Assembly (NCBI GenBank): GCA_015272515.1 | Contig: JACYLN010000115.1 | Coordinates: 1-64,000, forward strand | Length of the DNA: 64,000 nt | Source of the DNA: Leptolyngbyaceae cyanobacterium C42_A2020_001 | GTDB lineage: Bacteria > Cyanobacteriota > Cyanobacteriia > Leptolyngbyales > Leptolyngbyaceae | Direction of reading: 5' to 3' | The notes under the pieces: generated by a model | Database searches by the model: none | What the model was told of the DNA's origin: nothing | The model's input: the letters and a program-made list of their open reading frames with translations, nothing else | Program-made: the position numbers and the translations under genes | Shown here: positions 54,724 through 63,808 of the stretch, piece after piece | Layout of the letters: each line of letters begins with the position of its first letter | Numbering within the stretch: position 1 is the stretch's first letter

Positions 54724-55871
54724 TAGCCCTTAGCACTCAGTACCTCGCCATAAAGCGTGTCTCGTTGCTGATGAGGTCTGCCAAGCGAGGCAATTGCCTG
54801 TTGAAGATCGGCTACTTCCAGACACGTGCCGCCTTGTGCACCTGCCATTGTGGTGATGTGTTCTTCCATCAGGGTGCCACCGAGGTCATTGCATCCCCAG
54901 GTAAGAGCCTGCGTGGCTCCAGCTAAACCCAGTTTCACCCAACTGGGTTGATGGTTAGGAATCCAGCGCCCCAAATAAAGACGGGCTACCGCCGTCAACA
55001 ACAGCGCATCCTGAAGAACGGGCTGATCTCGTCCCACGCGGCGGCGTAGCGGTTTAGGGGCTTCCTGTCCTACAAAGGGCAGCAAGATGAATTCGGTGAT
55101 GTGGGCAGAGTAACCCAATTGGAGAGAGGCTTGCTGGAGCGATCGCAGGTTTTCTAAATGCCGAATCTGTTGTTCTGCTGTTTCAATGTGCCCAGACAGC
55201 AGCGTACTGGTAGTCGGTAATCCCAAGCGATGAGCAGTACTAATAATTTCCAGCCAGGTTTCTGTATTAATCTTTTCAGGACACAACACCTTTCGCACGT
55301 CATCATCCAGTACTTCGGCAGCGGTTCCCGGCATTGAATCAACTCCCGCTGCTTGCAACGCCAGAATTACTTCTGCAAAGGTGTATCCATCTTCACGAGC
55401 GATAAACTGCACCTCCTGCGGGGAGAAGGCGTGCAGATGTAGGTGGGGAAACCTGCCCTTAATTCCTGCAACGATTCGCAAATAGTAATCCAGAGATTTG
55501 CCATTATGTTTTGCGGTAGGGTTTAGCCCGCCCTGCATACAAATTTCGGTGGCACCCCGCTCTACCGCATCGGCTGCCTTGGCCAAAATTTGTTCTAAAT
55601 CTAGCCAGAATGCCCCCGCTTCTCCTGCATCTCGTCGAAACGCGCAAAAACTACAGTGCTGTTCACAAATGTTTGTGAAGTTGATGTTGCGGTTGATCAC
55701 GTAGGTCACCGTATCGCCCACCAAGTGACGACGCAAACTGTCAGCACTGGTTTGAAGCATCGAGAGATCGGCGGGAGTTGTATGCGTTAATAAAAATAAA
55801 CCCTCATCCGGGGTTAACTCTTCTCCAGCCAGAACGCGATCGCATATCGAAGAAACCGTTTCAGTAATCAC
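54723..55871 (-). CDS. cofH: FO synthase subunit 2 (CofH)
   Basis: Radical SAM enzyme that joins tyrosine with a ribityl-uracil precursor to make FO, the deazaflavin chromophore of some DNA photolyases and precursor of F420. 382 residues with the cluster motif [14 protein letters not shown] (C-x3-C-x2-C) and MQGGLNP. The partner CofG is not in the window. In cyanobacteria FO probably serves photolyase light harvesting. Start is GTG at 55871. It lies downstream of the KaiB-domain gene and pilT-like gene (114-bp gap). Confidence 0.93.
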   Translation of the reverse strand: MITETVSSICDRVLAGEELTPDEGLFLLTHTTPADLSMLQTSADSLRRHLVGDTVTYVINRNINFTNICEQHCSFCAFRRDAGEAGAFWLDLEQILAKAADAVERGATEICMQGGLNPTAKHNGKSLDYYLRIVAGIKGRFPHLHLHAFSPQEVQFIAREDGYTFAEVILALQAAGVDSMPGTAAEVLDDDVRKVLCPEKINTETWLEIISTAHRLGLPTTSTLLSGHIETAEQQIRHLENLRSLQQASLQLGYSAHITEFILLPFVGQEAPKPLRRRVGRDQPVLQDALLLTAVARLYLGRWIPNHQPSWVKLGLAGATQALTWGCNDLGGTLMEEHITTMAGAQGGTCLEVADLQQAIASLGRPHQQRDTLYGEVLSAKG

Positions 55872-55924
55872 AGCAGCCTATTGCGAACTACACTCCTCAG
55901 CGTATCGCGAACACGATAGTTAGA

Positions 55925-55985
55925 ATCTCCGACATCTCACCCACCTACCCACTCATCTTTTCCCTCTCTCTTCCCCATCTCCTCC
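55925..55985 (-). repeat. Purine-rich dispersed repeat, copy A
   Basis: On the minus strand this spacer reads GAGGAGGAGATGGGGAAG, then GAGAGGGAAAAGATGAGTGG and GTAGGTGGGTGAGATG. The same order of G-rich blocks recurs on the plus strand at 60654-60712. It lies in the 114-bp gap between the KaiB-like gene and cofH. Confidence 0.5.
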
Positions 55986-56741
55986 TCATTCATCCAACAC
56001 TCTAAGTAATCCCAAAAGCTGATCTACATTCTCCAGACTGCCCACAATCCGCAGCATGGGTAAGGGATAGGCTCTGACCAGCGTAGGGGTAGCGGTGACT
56101 TGATCTTGCTCTGCCTGTTCTGGATGTTGAGCAACGTCAATGACTTTGAGAGTGTAGGGCTGATCTAGGGTTTGCTCTAGCAGGGTATGCAGTTTTTGCA
56201 AAGTTCTCTGAGTCGCTGAGCTATGTCCGGAAACAAATAAACGCAACACGTAGCCTTGAGGAGCAGACTTTTCCATGATTAATGGTGCAGCAGGGAAGGA
56301 TGGTTGAGCGAACGGTGTTGCAGAAATGGTCTGCTCGTACCGTACCACCAGATCATGGGATTGCCAAAGTTGGGGAAACTGCGATCGATAAGTTGCCAAC
56401 ACAATCGGGTCACAAACCGTCGATCGCGGCTGAGTTTGCTGCCAAACCAGATTAGGAGTGGCAAAAATCGCATTCAAAAGCGGCTGGTAGCGTGATACCA
56501 GGGGAGATGCTTCCGCTACTTGTGAGATTTGTTGAGTCGCTGAATCAACGCTGCGATCAACTGTTGCCGTGTAACAGGGCACTAAAAAATGGGGTAGTTC
56601 GGCGAGTCCTAACAAATGCTGCAATGCCTCACACAAATGGATATGCCAGCGGATTTGCTTATGAGGATCGATACAATAAACAACGTCTCCACCAGGCGTG
56701 AATAGGGCAATCCCTTTGAACGCTAGTGGAGACGATTCCAT
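55986..56741 (-). CDS. KaiB-domain protein with extra N-terminal domain
   Basis: 251 residues. The last 85 or so (about 165-250) closely match the thioredoxin-like KaiB fold: YVLRLFVSGHSSATQRTL, LKVIDVAQHPEQAEQDQVTATPTLV and a following PLPMLRIVGSLENVDQLLGLL-like region. The N-terminal 150 residues are a separate domain seen in related cyanobacterial proteins but of unknown function. It is neither KaiB itself (about 100 residues) nor SasA (no kinase). It starts 31 nt after the pilT-like gene, so both are probably one transcript. A clock or protein-interaction role is inferred. Confidence 0.85.
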   Translation of the reverse strand: MESSPLAFKGIALFTPGGDVVYCIDPHKQIRWHIHLCEALQHLLGLAELPHFLVPCYTATVDRSVDSATQQISQVAEASPLVSRYQPLLNAIFATPNLVWQQTQPRSTVCDPIVLATYRSQFPQLWQSHDLVVRYEQTISATPFAQPSFPAAPLIMEKSAPQGYVLRLFVSGHSSATQRTLQKLHTLLEQTLDQPYTLKVIDVAQHPEQAEQDQVTATPTLVRAYPLPMLRIVGSLENVDQLLGLLRVLDE

Positions 56742-56772
56742 CGCTTAAAAAGTTTGTAGGGTTGTTAGTAGT

Positions 56773-58173
56773 TTAGACACGCCCTCGCAGCATTTGAGCC
56801 ATTTCGTTTGGTTTCGGCGACATTTCCAGTGCCGTTTCCTCCGTAATTCGCCCAGCTTCATACAACTTGTAGAGGGATTGGTTCATTGTACACATCCCAT
56901 CGAATGTGCATCGAGGGATTAACGCTTCTACCTCATCCAAATCACCACGACGAATGTAATCTTTGATCGCATCAGTGTTGATCAAGATGTCGTGGAAGGC
57001 TGCCCGTTTACCATCGGTTGTGCGGCAAAGCCCCTGAGCGATGACTCCCACCATCGACTCAGCGAGAGAAACTCGAATTGGCGCTTGTTGATCCGGTTCG
57101 TAAAGCTGAAGAATCCGCTCAATCGTTTTAACTGCACTGTTAGTGTGCAGGGTGCCCATTACCAGGTGTCCGGTTTGAGCGGCTTTGAGGGCGGTGTTCA
57201 CGGTTTCCTTATCCCGCATTTCACCCACCAAAATTACGTCTGGGTCTTCCCGCAGAGAAGCTTTGAGCGCATTCTCAAACTTGAGGGTATGGATACCGAC
57301 TTCTCGGTGTTTAATCAGTGCTTTTTTACTACGATGCACAAATTCAATCGGATCTTCGATGGTGATGATGTTTTTAGGCATCTCCTTGTTCATGTAGTCG
57401 ATCATGGCAGCCATTGTGGTGGACTTACCCGATCCGGTAGGACCTGTGATCAGAATTAACCCTTTGTGGTAGTGACAAATATCTTTGAATACGGGTGGCA
57501 GGTTAAGCTGCTCGATGGTGAGGATCTTAAGCGGAATCAGACGCAGGACCATAGCGGGACCGTAGAGCGAATCAAAAATGTTGATCCGAACGCGGGCAAA
57601 TTCATATTGGGTTGCGCCATCGAAGTCGAGGTGTTCCTCAAAGCGGCGGATTTCTTCATCAGTGAGGATTTCGTGCAGCCAACTGAAGAAGGTTTCCCGA
57701 TCAATTTCGGGCCAATCGGTGATCATGATTTCACCCCGATCGCGGTATCGCGGTACTTCTCCCACCCCTAAGTGAACGTCGGAGTAGCCCTTGTCGTAAG
57801 CATGGCGCACAATTTCCGCTAATGTCGGCGCACCATTGGTTGGTCCAGCATTGCGGCGAGGCGCTGAGGGAGGAGCGGTTGGACGATGACCTGCGGGCGG
57901 TGCAGGCGGTGCGACAGAGGCAGGCGAAACCATTGTTGGTTGGGCGATCGCAGTCGGTGGTGAAGCCGGAGTTGAAATCATGGTAGGTGTGCCGGGAGCA
58001 ACTTGAGGTGAGGCGATCGCGGTTGCTGCGGCGTTAGAGCTTAGCTGTTGGGTCGCGGCGACCGTTGCTCCATTCTGATTCGCAATTCGTGTAGGGTTTG
58101 CGGCTCGGGGTGGGGGTGGTGCGGGTGGAACCCGAGAAGGTAAGGGTGCAGACGGACGTTGTGACTCTGTCAT
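56773..58173 (-). CDS. PilT-type pilus retraction ATPase paralogue
   Basis: 466 residues. A Pro/Ala-rich N-terminal region of about 120 residues precedes the PilT/GspE ATPase: Walker A GPTGSGKST (about 243-251), Asp box, Walker B VILVGEMRDKET, and late His box TGHLVMGTLHTNSA. The PilT C-terminal AIRNLIRE motif is degenerate (AIKDYIRRGD). Cyanobacteria have PilT1, needed for retraction, and PilT2, linked to directional light response; the extension and weak motif suggest the second type. ATG 58173, preceded by GAGAGAAA, is preferred to TTG 58188. It acts at the cytoplasmic base of the pilus. Confidence 0.88.
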   Translation of the reverse strand: MTESQRPSAPLPSRVPPAPPPPRAANPTRIANQNGATVAATQQLSSNAAATAIASPQVAPGTPTMISTPASPPTAIAQPTMVSPASVAPPAPPAGHRPTAPPSAPRRNAGPTNGAPTLAEIVRHAYDKGYSDVHLGVGEVPRYRDRGEIMITDWPEIDRETFFSWLHEILTDEEIRRFEEHLDFDGATQYEFARVRINIFDSLYGPAMVLRLIPLKILTIEQLNLPPVFKDICHYHKGLILITGPTGSGKSTTMAAMIDYMNKEMPKNIITIEDPIEFVHRSKKALIKHREVGIHTLKFENALKASLREDPDVILVGEMRDKETVNTALKAAQTGHLVMGTLHTNSAVKTIERILQLYEPDQQAPIRVSLAESMVGVIAQGLCRTTDGKRAAFHDILINTDAIKDYIRRGDLDEVEALIPRCTFDGMCTMNQSLYKLYEAGRITEETALEMSPKPNEMAQMLRGRV

Positions 58174-58586
58174 AGTTATTTCTCTCAAACAGCTTCAAGC
58201 GACGCGAAAGTGGAAATTGAGATCTGAATTCAACTCGTAACTACTGTTGATCAATGTTTCTGAGTTTCACTTCACTATTTAATTCTTCGGAAGGTCAGGG
58301 AAAAGTTATGCACTAATCACTATGCACTAATCACAATGACAGGGATAAGAATCAATTTCCGGGTTAAACATTTCTACAAAAGTAGCAGACGATTGAATGG
58401 GCTTGTTCAGAGTCAGTTTGCCCAAAATTTTGGCTCCACTATCAGCTTTGTGGCACAAGCGTAGGTTTGCTCGTTTTTTGACTAGATGGCTGGCATCAAA
58501 TCGAACAATCTACTGTCAATCGCCACCAGTTTGAAACCCTCTGTCTGCAATACAGAGCTTGCTTTCTGGTTTGGGTACGGAGTTTT
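58174..58586. other. Spacer upstream of the pilT-like gene
   Basis: About 413 bp with no gene seen. It should carry the promoter of the leftward pilT-like operon. A direct repeat of TATGCACTAATCAC occurs twice in tandem near 58306-58333. A TTTTTTGACTAG stretch lies near 58475. No terminator for the phosphoribosyltransferase gene is obvious. Confidence 0.45.
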
Positions 58587-59108
58587 TTAGAGTTGCTTGG
58601 CTGTATAGGAAGCAGCTAAAGCAGCGGGCGTGATGCGCTCGTAAGGTTCAAAGGGTTGATGAATCCAGGGATTGTCGGGGAGATAGTCAACGTAATAATC
58701 GGGTTTGATGACGGAGCAGTCTTTATACCAAAGCACAGCAGTCCGGATCTCATCGACGTAATAGCCATATTTGCGATCAAGCCATACCAGTGCCTTTTTC
58801 AGCGTGACACCCGAATCAACTAGATCATCTACTAACAGAACATGGCTGCCTAAATTGGCTGTGGTCATGGTCAAATCGCGGGAAATGGTGATCGAACCGC
58901 GCACCTGATTGTTCACTCCGCCGTAAGAAGAGGTTGCCAAAATTGCCAGCGGGGTATCAAAAATGCGTGCCAGGATATCGCCAACTCGCAAACCGCCTTT
59001 GGCTAAACAAATGATTTGATTGAATTCCCAGCCAGATTGATGCACCTGAACGGCGAGTTGCTCAATTTTTTGGTGATAGTCATCCCAAGAAATGTGAAGG
59101 TCAGACAT
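58587..59108 (-). CDS. Purine phosphoribosyltransferase-like protein
   Basis: 173 residues, type I phosphoribosyltransferase fold. PRPP-binding motif VLLVDDLVDSGVTL (about 92-105) and an early CLAKGGLRVGD loop. Resembles bacterial xanthine/hypoxanthine (XPRT/HGPRT-like) salvage enzymes, which attach PRPP to purine bases. The exact base cannot be decided from the sequence. ATG 59108. Divergent from the symporter gene. Confidence 0.88.
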   Translation of the reverse strand: MSDLHISWDDYHQKIEQLAVQVHQSGWEFNQIICLAKGGLRVGDILARIFDTPLAILATSSYGGVNNQVRGSITISRDLTMTTANLGSHVLLVDDLVDSGVTLKKALVWLDRKYGYYVDEIRTAVLWYKDCSVIKPDYYVDYLPDNPWIHQPFEPYERITPAALAASYTAKQL

Positions 59109-59191
59109 GGTTTTGGGTTTTGAAAAGCTAGCGACACGACAGGCATTGCAGAGAATGATACAACTGTGGAACTGATTTCATTCGTCTGGTT

Positions 59192-60622
59192 ATGAATAAT
59201 CCTGCCGATTCCCCAATTTCATCGAAGCCTCAACGCTTTCCCTTCGTAACTAAGCTGGCATACGGTGTGGGTGATTTTGGACCAGCGTTAACTGCCAATG
59301 TGTACGTCTTTTTCTTGATGTACTTTTTGGTGAATGTGGCGGGGATGAATCCAGGGTTGGCGGGTAGCGTTCTGCTGATTGGTAATGTGTGGGATGCGGT
59401 GAATGATCCAGCGGTGGGGGTGTTGAGCGATCGCACCCAAACTCGTTGGGGGAGACGCTTACCGTGGATGGTGTTGGGGGCAATTCCGTTTGGGGTGACG
59501 TTTTTCTTGCAGTGGATTGTGCCCTTTCAGGATCAATGGCTGTTGTTTGTTTACTACATTGGGATTGCGCTGCTTTCTAATACCTTCTACACCATTGTCA
59601 ACCTACCCTACACTGCCCTGACGGCGGAACTGACACAAGACTACAACGAACGCACCAGTCTTAATAGTTTTCGCTTTGCCTTCTCATTAACAGGTGGAAT
59701 TGCGGCGCTGGTGTTAGCGTTGACGATTTTTGGGTTGGTTAAAGGTCCGACACAACAGTATTTCTTGATTGGCTTGCTGGGTGGGCTACTGTCTACCATT
59801 CCGATTTTTCTATGCGTTTGGGGTATTTATCATCCTGTACTTGCTGCTGAAAAATACCGTAAAGAAACCATCATCGAACAAACGATTCCCATCATCAACC
59901 AGTTCAAAATTGCATTTACCAATCGCCCGTTTTTGTTTGTGATTGGGATTTACCTGTGTGCCTGGTTAGCGTTCCAAAATACCGCTGCGATTCTGCCGTT
60001 TTTCGTCGTCAACTACATGGGCTTATCAGAAGCGGTTTCTACCCAGGCAGCGATCGCCGTTCAAGTCACCGCTTTGTTGGCGCTACCTCTGTGGACCTAT
60101 GTCAGCAAACGGTTGGGAAAACAGGGTGCCTACATGATGGGTACTGGCATTTGGCTGATCGGTCAAGTGGGGCTGTGGTTTCTGCACCCTGGACAAACCA
60201 GTTGGATTTATCCGTTGGCTGTGCTGGTAGGGTTAGGCGTGTCTACGGCGTTTCTCATTCCCTGGTCGATGTTGCCAGACGTGGTGGAACTGGACGAACT
60301 GAACACCGGGCAGCGCCGCGAGGGCATCTTCTACGGATTCATGACTTTGGCACAAAAAATTTGTCGGGGCGTTGGTTTATTCCTAATTGGGCTGGCAATG
60401 CGGCAAACCGGATTTAAAGAGCGAACCGCCGGACAACCTCTCCCAGATCAGCCTGCCGCTGCGTTAGAGGCAATTCATCAAGTAACCGCGCTACTCCCGA
60501 TCGCCCTTCTACTCATCAGTCTGGTATTGGTTTACTTCTATCCAATCACGCGCGAAGTTTATAGCGGGATTTTGCTGCGTTTACACGAGCGCAAGCAGAA
60601 GCAGCAGGGAGGGAATGGGTAA
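59192..60622 (+). CDS. Major facilitator transporter of the sugar:cation symporter (GPH) type
   Basis: 476 residues with about 12 hydrophobic segments. Features of the glycoside-pentoside-hexuronide (MelB-like) family: LAYGVGDFGPALTANVYVFFL near the start and WDAVNDPAVGVLSDRTQTRWGRR at about residues 67-90, with the characteristic Asp residues. It would import a sugar or related compound with Na+ or H+ across the plasma membrane; the substrate is unknown. The N-terminus is cytoplasmic and Pro/Ser-rich. Confidence 0.9.
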   Translation: MNNPADSPISSKPQRFPFVTKLAYGVGDFGPALTANVYVFFLMYFLVNVAGMNPGLAGSVLLIGNVWDAVNDPAVGVLSDRTQTRWGRRLPWMVLGAIPFGVTFFLQWIVPFQDQWLLFVYYIGIALLSNTFYTIVNLPYTALTAELTQDYNERTSLNSFRFAFSLTGGIAALVLALTIFGLVKGPTQQYFLIGLLGGLLSTIPIFLCVWGIYHPVLAAEKYRKETIIEQTIPIINQFKIAFTNRPFLFVIGIYLCAWLAFQNTAAILPFFVVNYMGLSEAVSTQAAIAVQVTALLALPLWTYVSKRLGKQGAYMMGTGIWLIGQVGLWFLHPGQTSWIYPLAVLVGLGVSTAFLIPWSMLPDVVELDELNTGQRREGIFYGFMTLAQKICRGVGLFLIGLAMRQTGFKERTAGQPLPDQPAAALEAIHQVTALLPIALLLISLVLVYFYPITREVYSGILLRLHERKQKQQGGNG

Positions 60623-60874
60623 ATAGGGGATCAAGAGGGACGGTAGGGAGGGTGAGGAGGATGGGGAGCGGGAAAGAGGGAATCGATGAATGGGTAGGTG
60701 GGTTAGGTGGGGCAGGAGCGTGATGGGGTGATGGTGTTGCTTACTCCCACTCCTCCACTCCCTCACCCAGCTCCGTTACCTTTTCTCTTCTCCTGGCTTC
60801 TGACTCCTGACTCCCTCATTATGGGAAAGACGCTACAATGAGAGAATCGTAAAGTTTTATAAAGAGCTTTTTGG
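60623..60874. repeat. Purine-rich to pyrimidine-rich spacer containing dispersed repeat, copy B (60654-60712)
   Basis: After the symporter stop, the plus strand is purine-rich for about 90 nt and then pyrimidine-rich (CTCCCACTCCTCCACTCCCTC). The two halves could pair as a long imperfect hairpin, and the G-runs could form a quadruplex. The block 60654-60712 repeats copy A near 55925 in inverted orientation. Confidence 0.5.
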
Positions 60875-61546
60875 ATGACTCAGCCTGATATTGAATCGAT
60901 TTCAACTCAGTTAGAGAGCGATAGTCTGCGCGATCGCATGGTTGCTCTAGCGTCTTTGCGGCATGTATCTGCAACGGATGCACTGCCATTGATTAAAAAA
61001 GTATTGAATGACGAAAGCCTACAAATTCGATCAATGGCGGTATTTGCTCTGGGTGTGAAGCCCACTGATGAAAGCTTTCCGCTGTTGCTGGATATTCTCA
61101 CAAACGAGCCGGATTATGGCATTCGGGCAGATGCGGCAGGAGCGTTAGGTTACCTGGAAGACCCCAGAGCCTTCGAGCCATTAGTGCGAACTTTTTATGA
61201 GGATACGGATTGGCTGGTGCGCTTTAGTGCGGCAGTATCCCTGGGTAATTTGAAAGACCCGCGCGCTTACGATGTGCTGATTCAGGCGCTTAATAGTGAG
61301 GAAGTGGTGTTGCACCAGGCTGCGATCGCGGCACTGGGCGAGATTAAAGCAGTGGAAGCTGTAGATCACATTTTGCGATTTGCTCAATCGGATGATTGGT
61401 TGGTGCGGCAGCGATTAGCCGAAGCACTTAGCAATTTGCCCACACCCAAAAGTGTTTCTGCTCTGAAGTATTTAGAAAAAGATAGCCATCCCCAGGTGGC
61501 TGAATCTGCTCGCATTGGCTTAGAACGCCTGGGAAATCCTCAGTAA
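60875..61546 (+). CDS. HEAT-repeat protein, possibly NblB-like
   Basis: 223 residues made of about six to seven HEAT/PBS-lyase-like repeats (units such as DPRAFEPLVRTFYEDTDWLVRFSAAVSLGNL). Length and repeats resemble NblB, needed for phycobilisome degradation, and the phycobilin lyases of the CpcE/F type. I cannot tell them apart. No phycobilisome gene lies close. Soluble and cytoplasmic. It is convergent with the DUF92 gene (11-bp gap). Confidence 0.75.
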   Translation: MTQPDIESISTQLESDSLRDRMVALASLRHVSATDALPLIKKVLNDESLQIRSMAVFALGVKPTDESFPLLLDILTNEPDYGIRADAAGALGYLEDPRAFEPLVRTFYEDTDWLVRFSAAVSLGNLKDPRAYDVLIQALNSEEVVLHQAAIAALGEIKAVEAVDHILRFAQSDDWLVRQRLAEALSNLPTPKSVSALKYLEKDSHPQVAESARIGLERLGNPQ

Positions 61547-61557
61547 GTAGGTTGAGA

Positions 61558-62367
61558 TTAACTCTTAAGAATCAGTACGATCGCGATCGCAACTACAGCT
61601 CCAATCAGGGTGTTGATAATATTCACCAACTCGTTTGTGAGCCAATTAAACTGATTCTGCAAGGTTGCACCAATTACACTTTCCAGGTTGGTAGCAATGA
61701 AGGCCGCAACTACGCAAATGCCAATTCCTACTAGACTGATCAGTCCCACTGCCCAACCCACCACCGCAATTGCGATCGCTGCGATCATTCCTGCGACGGT
61801 GCCTTCCAAACTTACAGCGCCTTCGGTTCCCCGTGGTACTGGCTTTAAGTTGGTAATTAAAAAGGTGCGCTGACCATAAGCTTTGCCGATTTCGCTAGCA
61901 CAAGTGTCTGCCAGTTTGGTGCTAAAACTTGCCACATACCCCAACAGCAATAAGGAAATGACTATCGGAGTGGCAATCGCCTGGGCAAAAAACAGTTGGC
62001 TAATCAGTATGCCAACGGCACACACAGCCGCAACCAGTGCCGACCCCCACACATTCTCTGGACCGCGTGCACCCGATCGCTTCTCGGCAATTCCTTCCGC
62101 TTCTTTTTGAGCAATGCCAACTTTGGTCACGGCTGACCCTACCAGGAAATAAAACATCACGACGACATAGCCTTGCCAACCTAAACACCCCCATATCAGC
62201 ACTCCCAGAAACCAGGCATGGATCAATCCGGCAGGGGTGAGCAATTTTTTGGGGGCAAACCAGGCGATCGCGCCCAGAACTGTATTCAATGCCACTGCAA
62301 CCAGCCAGTTTGTCAGAGAGGGTGTAGGGTAGAGGGGATAAATAGTAGGATCAACCAGTGACATCAT
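61558..62367 (-). CDS. DUF92/TIGR00297 membrane protein, VTE6-like
   Basis: 269 residues with about six hydrophobic helices. Matches the DUF92 family: KLLTPAGLIHAWFLGVLIWG, then SFSTKLADTCASEIGKAYG, and FLITNLKPVPRGTEGAVSLEGT. The plant homologue VTE6 phosphorylates phytyl phosphate for tocopherol and phylloquinone synthesis, and cyanobacterial members are thought to do the same. Role assigned by homology. Confidence 0.88.
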   Translation of the reverse strand: MMSLVDPTIYPLYPTPSLTNWLVAVALNTVLGAIAWFAPKKLLTPAGLIHAWFLGVLIWGCLGWQGYVVVMFYFLVGSAVTKVGIAQKEAEGIAEKRSGARGPENVWGSALVAAVCAVGILISQLFFAQAIATPIVISLLLLGYVASFSTKLADTCASEIGKAYGQRTFLITNLKPVPRGTEGAVSLEGTVAGMIAAIAIAVVGWAVGLISLVGIGICVVAAFIATNLESVIGATLQNQFNWLTNELVNIINTLIGAVVAIAIVLILKS

Positions 62368-62455
62368 CGGAATTGGGGCTTACAACATCCCCTATTGTGA
62401 CACCTGCTTTTGAGATTGCAGAGAGACGATTTTAGATTGCATTTGGTCGCGAAAA

Positions 62456-62884
62456 ATGGCAACAACTCTGTTTCATTTGTCGTTTCCGGTAGGCAATATT
62501 CCTGAAACTAAAGCGTTTTACGCTGCTGGCTTGGGGTGTCAGGTGGGGCGCGAGAACCCAACTTCAGTAATTCTAAATTTGTATGGGCATCAACTCGTTG
62601 CCCATGTAACCGATGAGCCATTGCAACCACAGCGCGGAATTTATCCCCGACATTTTGGTATAGTCTTTACCTCAGAAGCCGACTGGGAAGCACTGTTAGC
62701 ACGGGCAGAACACAAAAAGTTGCAATTTTATCAGCCAGCGAAATGCCGATTTACAGGTTCACCGTTGGAACACCGCACATTTTTCCTGAAAGATCCATTC
62801 CACAACTTGCTGGAGTTCAAATATTACGTGTCTTCAGCCGCAATTTTTGGTGAACAGTCATTCGTTCAAATCGGCGATTCGTAA
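62456..62884 (+). CDS. VOC family (glyoxalase/dioxygenase-like) protein
   Basis: 142 residues, a single vicinal-oxygen-chelate domain: FHLSFPVGNIPETKAFYAAGLG at the start, HFGIVFTSEADWEALLARA in the middle and KDPFHNLLEFKYY at the end, with potential metal ligands His9, His62 (approximate) and Glu near the C-terminus. Substrate unknown; may be a glyoxalase-, fosfomycin-resistance- or dioxygenase-like enzyme. Monocistronic by appearance. Confidence 0.85.
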   Translation: MATTLFHLSFPVGNIPETKAFYAAGLGCQVGRENPTSVILNLYGHQLVAHVTDEPLQPQRGIYPRHFGIVFTSEADWEALLARAEHKKLQFYQPAKCRFTGSPLEHRTFFLKDPFHNLLEFKYYVSSAAIFGEQSFVQIGDS

Positions 62885-63224
62885 ACTGAATTTGTGGTAG
62901 TGGTGATTAGTACAGGTCAGGAGTGAAACTGAGAGATCTTTATTAACCGTAATAATTTGGATCGTGCTTAATGCTATTGTTGAAGCCGCTACAGCGAGTC
63001 GGAGTAAATTTTCGTAAAGAAATGTAGATTAATCTTGCTTGGGTTACCCATCAACTCTCATAATCGTTGACAGAGTGATTGACTCGCGATCGCTCCAAAG
63101 TCTTTGCTCAGAGGCGCATACGGTGATCATATCATTCGTGGGTTGGTGCGTTATGAGCGGCATTATTTAAGCTTTTCAAGTAACTCGCCTAGCAGCGTTG
63201 GCACACTCTTCAGGAGCAATTAAT
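62885..63224. other. Spacer, no gene seen
   Basis: About 340 bp between the VOC gene and the last gene. Contains a HIP1 octamer (near 63088) and AT-rich stretches that could include a promoter. No terminator for the VOC gene is clear. Confidence 0.45.
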
Positions 63225-63740
63225 ATGAGCGGTCTTTTCAATTTGATCAAAAACTTGTTTGCTGGAATTTTTGGGTTTATTGGTGGTCTATTGGGTGGTA
63301 AAAAAGCCATTGAAGGATCAACTCCTAAAAAAGCCAAAAAAAGTAACGGCTACTTTCTGGAATTGGATGAGTCAGGCGTAGGGTCAGCAAAACCTGCCTC
63401 AGCCACCCCAGTTGAAACTCCAACTGCTGAACAGCCAATGACAGTATCTCAAGAAACCGTGGCTGAAGCCGCACAAGCAGATCCAGTTCCTGCGAAAAAG
63501 TCAACTCGCAAGGAGAAGCTAGCCGCTTTAGCTGCTGCTGATAAGCCAGCAACAAATTCTGATACGGCACCCGCTGCGGCTCCTCAACCCGCACCTGCCG
63601 CTGTTGCAGTTGCCGCTATAAAGCCGGAAACCAATTTCGCAACCAAGTATTTAATCCCCGCAAATAATGGTGGTCGCCGTCGCCCCGGTGCCAATATGTC
63701 TTCCTATTTAGACATGGCACGGAAGATGAACGCTAGCTAA
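63225..63740 (+). CDS. Small membrane-anchored hypothetical protein with Ala/Pro-rich linker
   Basis: 171 residues. The N-terminus is hydrophobic and glycine-rich (LFNLIKNLFAGIFGFIGG, then LLGGKK), like a re-entrant or amphipathic membrane anchor. A Lys-rich patch, an Ala/Pro/Thr-rich linker (about 50-135) and a conserved-looking C-terminus (TKYLIPANNGGRRRPG, SSYLDMARKMN) follow. Not recognised. ATG 63225 has AGGAG 8 nt upstream; a TTG at 63198 is less likely. A strong terminator follows. Confidence 0.75.
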   Translation: MSGLFNLIKNLFAGIFGFIGGLLGGKKAIEGSTPKKAKKSNGYFLELDESGVGSAKPASATPVETPTAEQPMTVSQETVAEAAQADPVPAKKSTRKEKLAALAAADKPATNSDTAPAAAPQPAPAAVAVAAIKPETNFATKYLIPANNGGRRRPGANMSSYLDMARKMNAS

Positions 63741-63780
63741 TTTTGCACATCCTGTTCAAATCTCTTTGATTGAATCTTAA

Positions 63781-63808
63781 GAGGCGCTGTAGTAGCGTCT
63801 CTTTTTTT
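63781..63808 (+). terminator. Rho-independent terminator
   Basis: GAGGCGCT (63781-63788) pairs with AGCGTCTC (63794-63801), with one G-T wobble and a 5-nt loop, followed directly by seven T residues. It lies 40 nt after the stop of the last gene. Confidence 0.9.

Noticed and set aside
60875-61546. Calling the HEAT-repeat protein NblB or a phycobilin lyase outright
   Set aside because: The repeats fit both groups, and no phycobilisome genes are nearby to decide.
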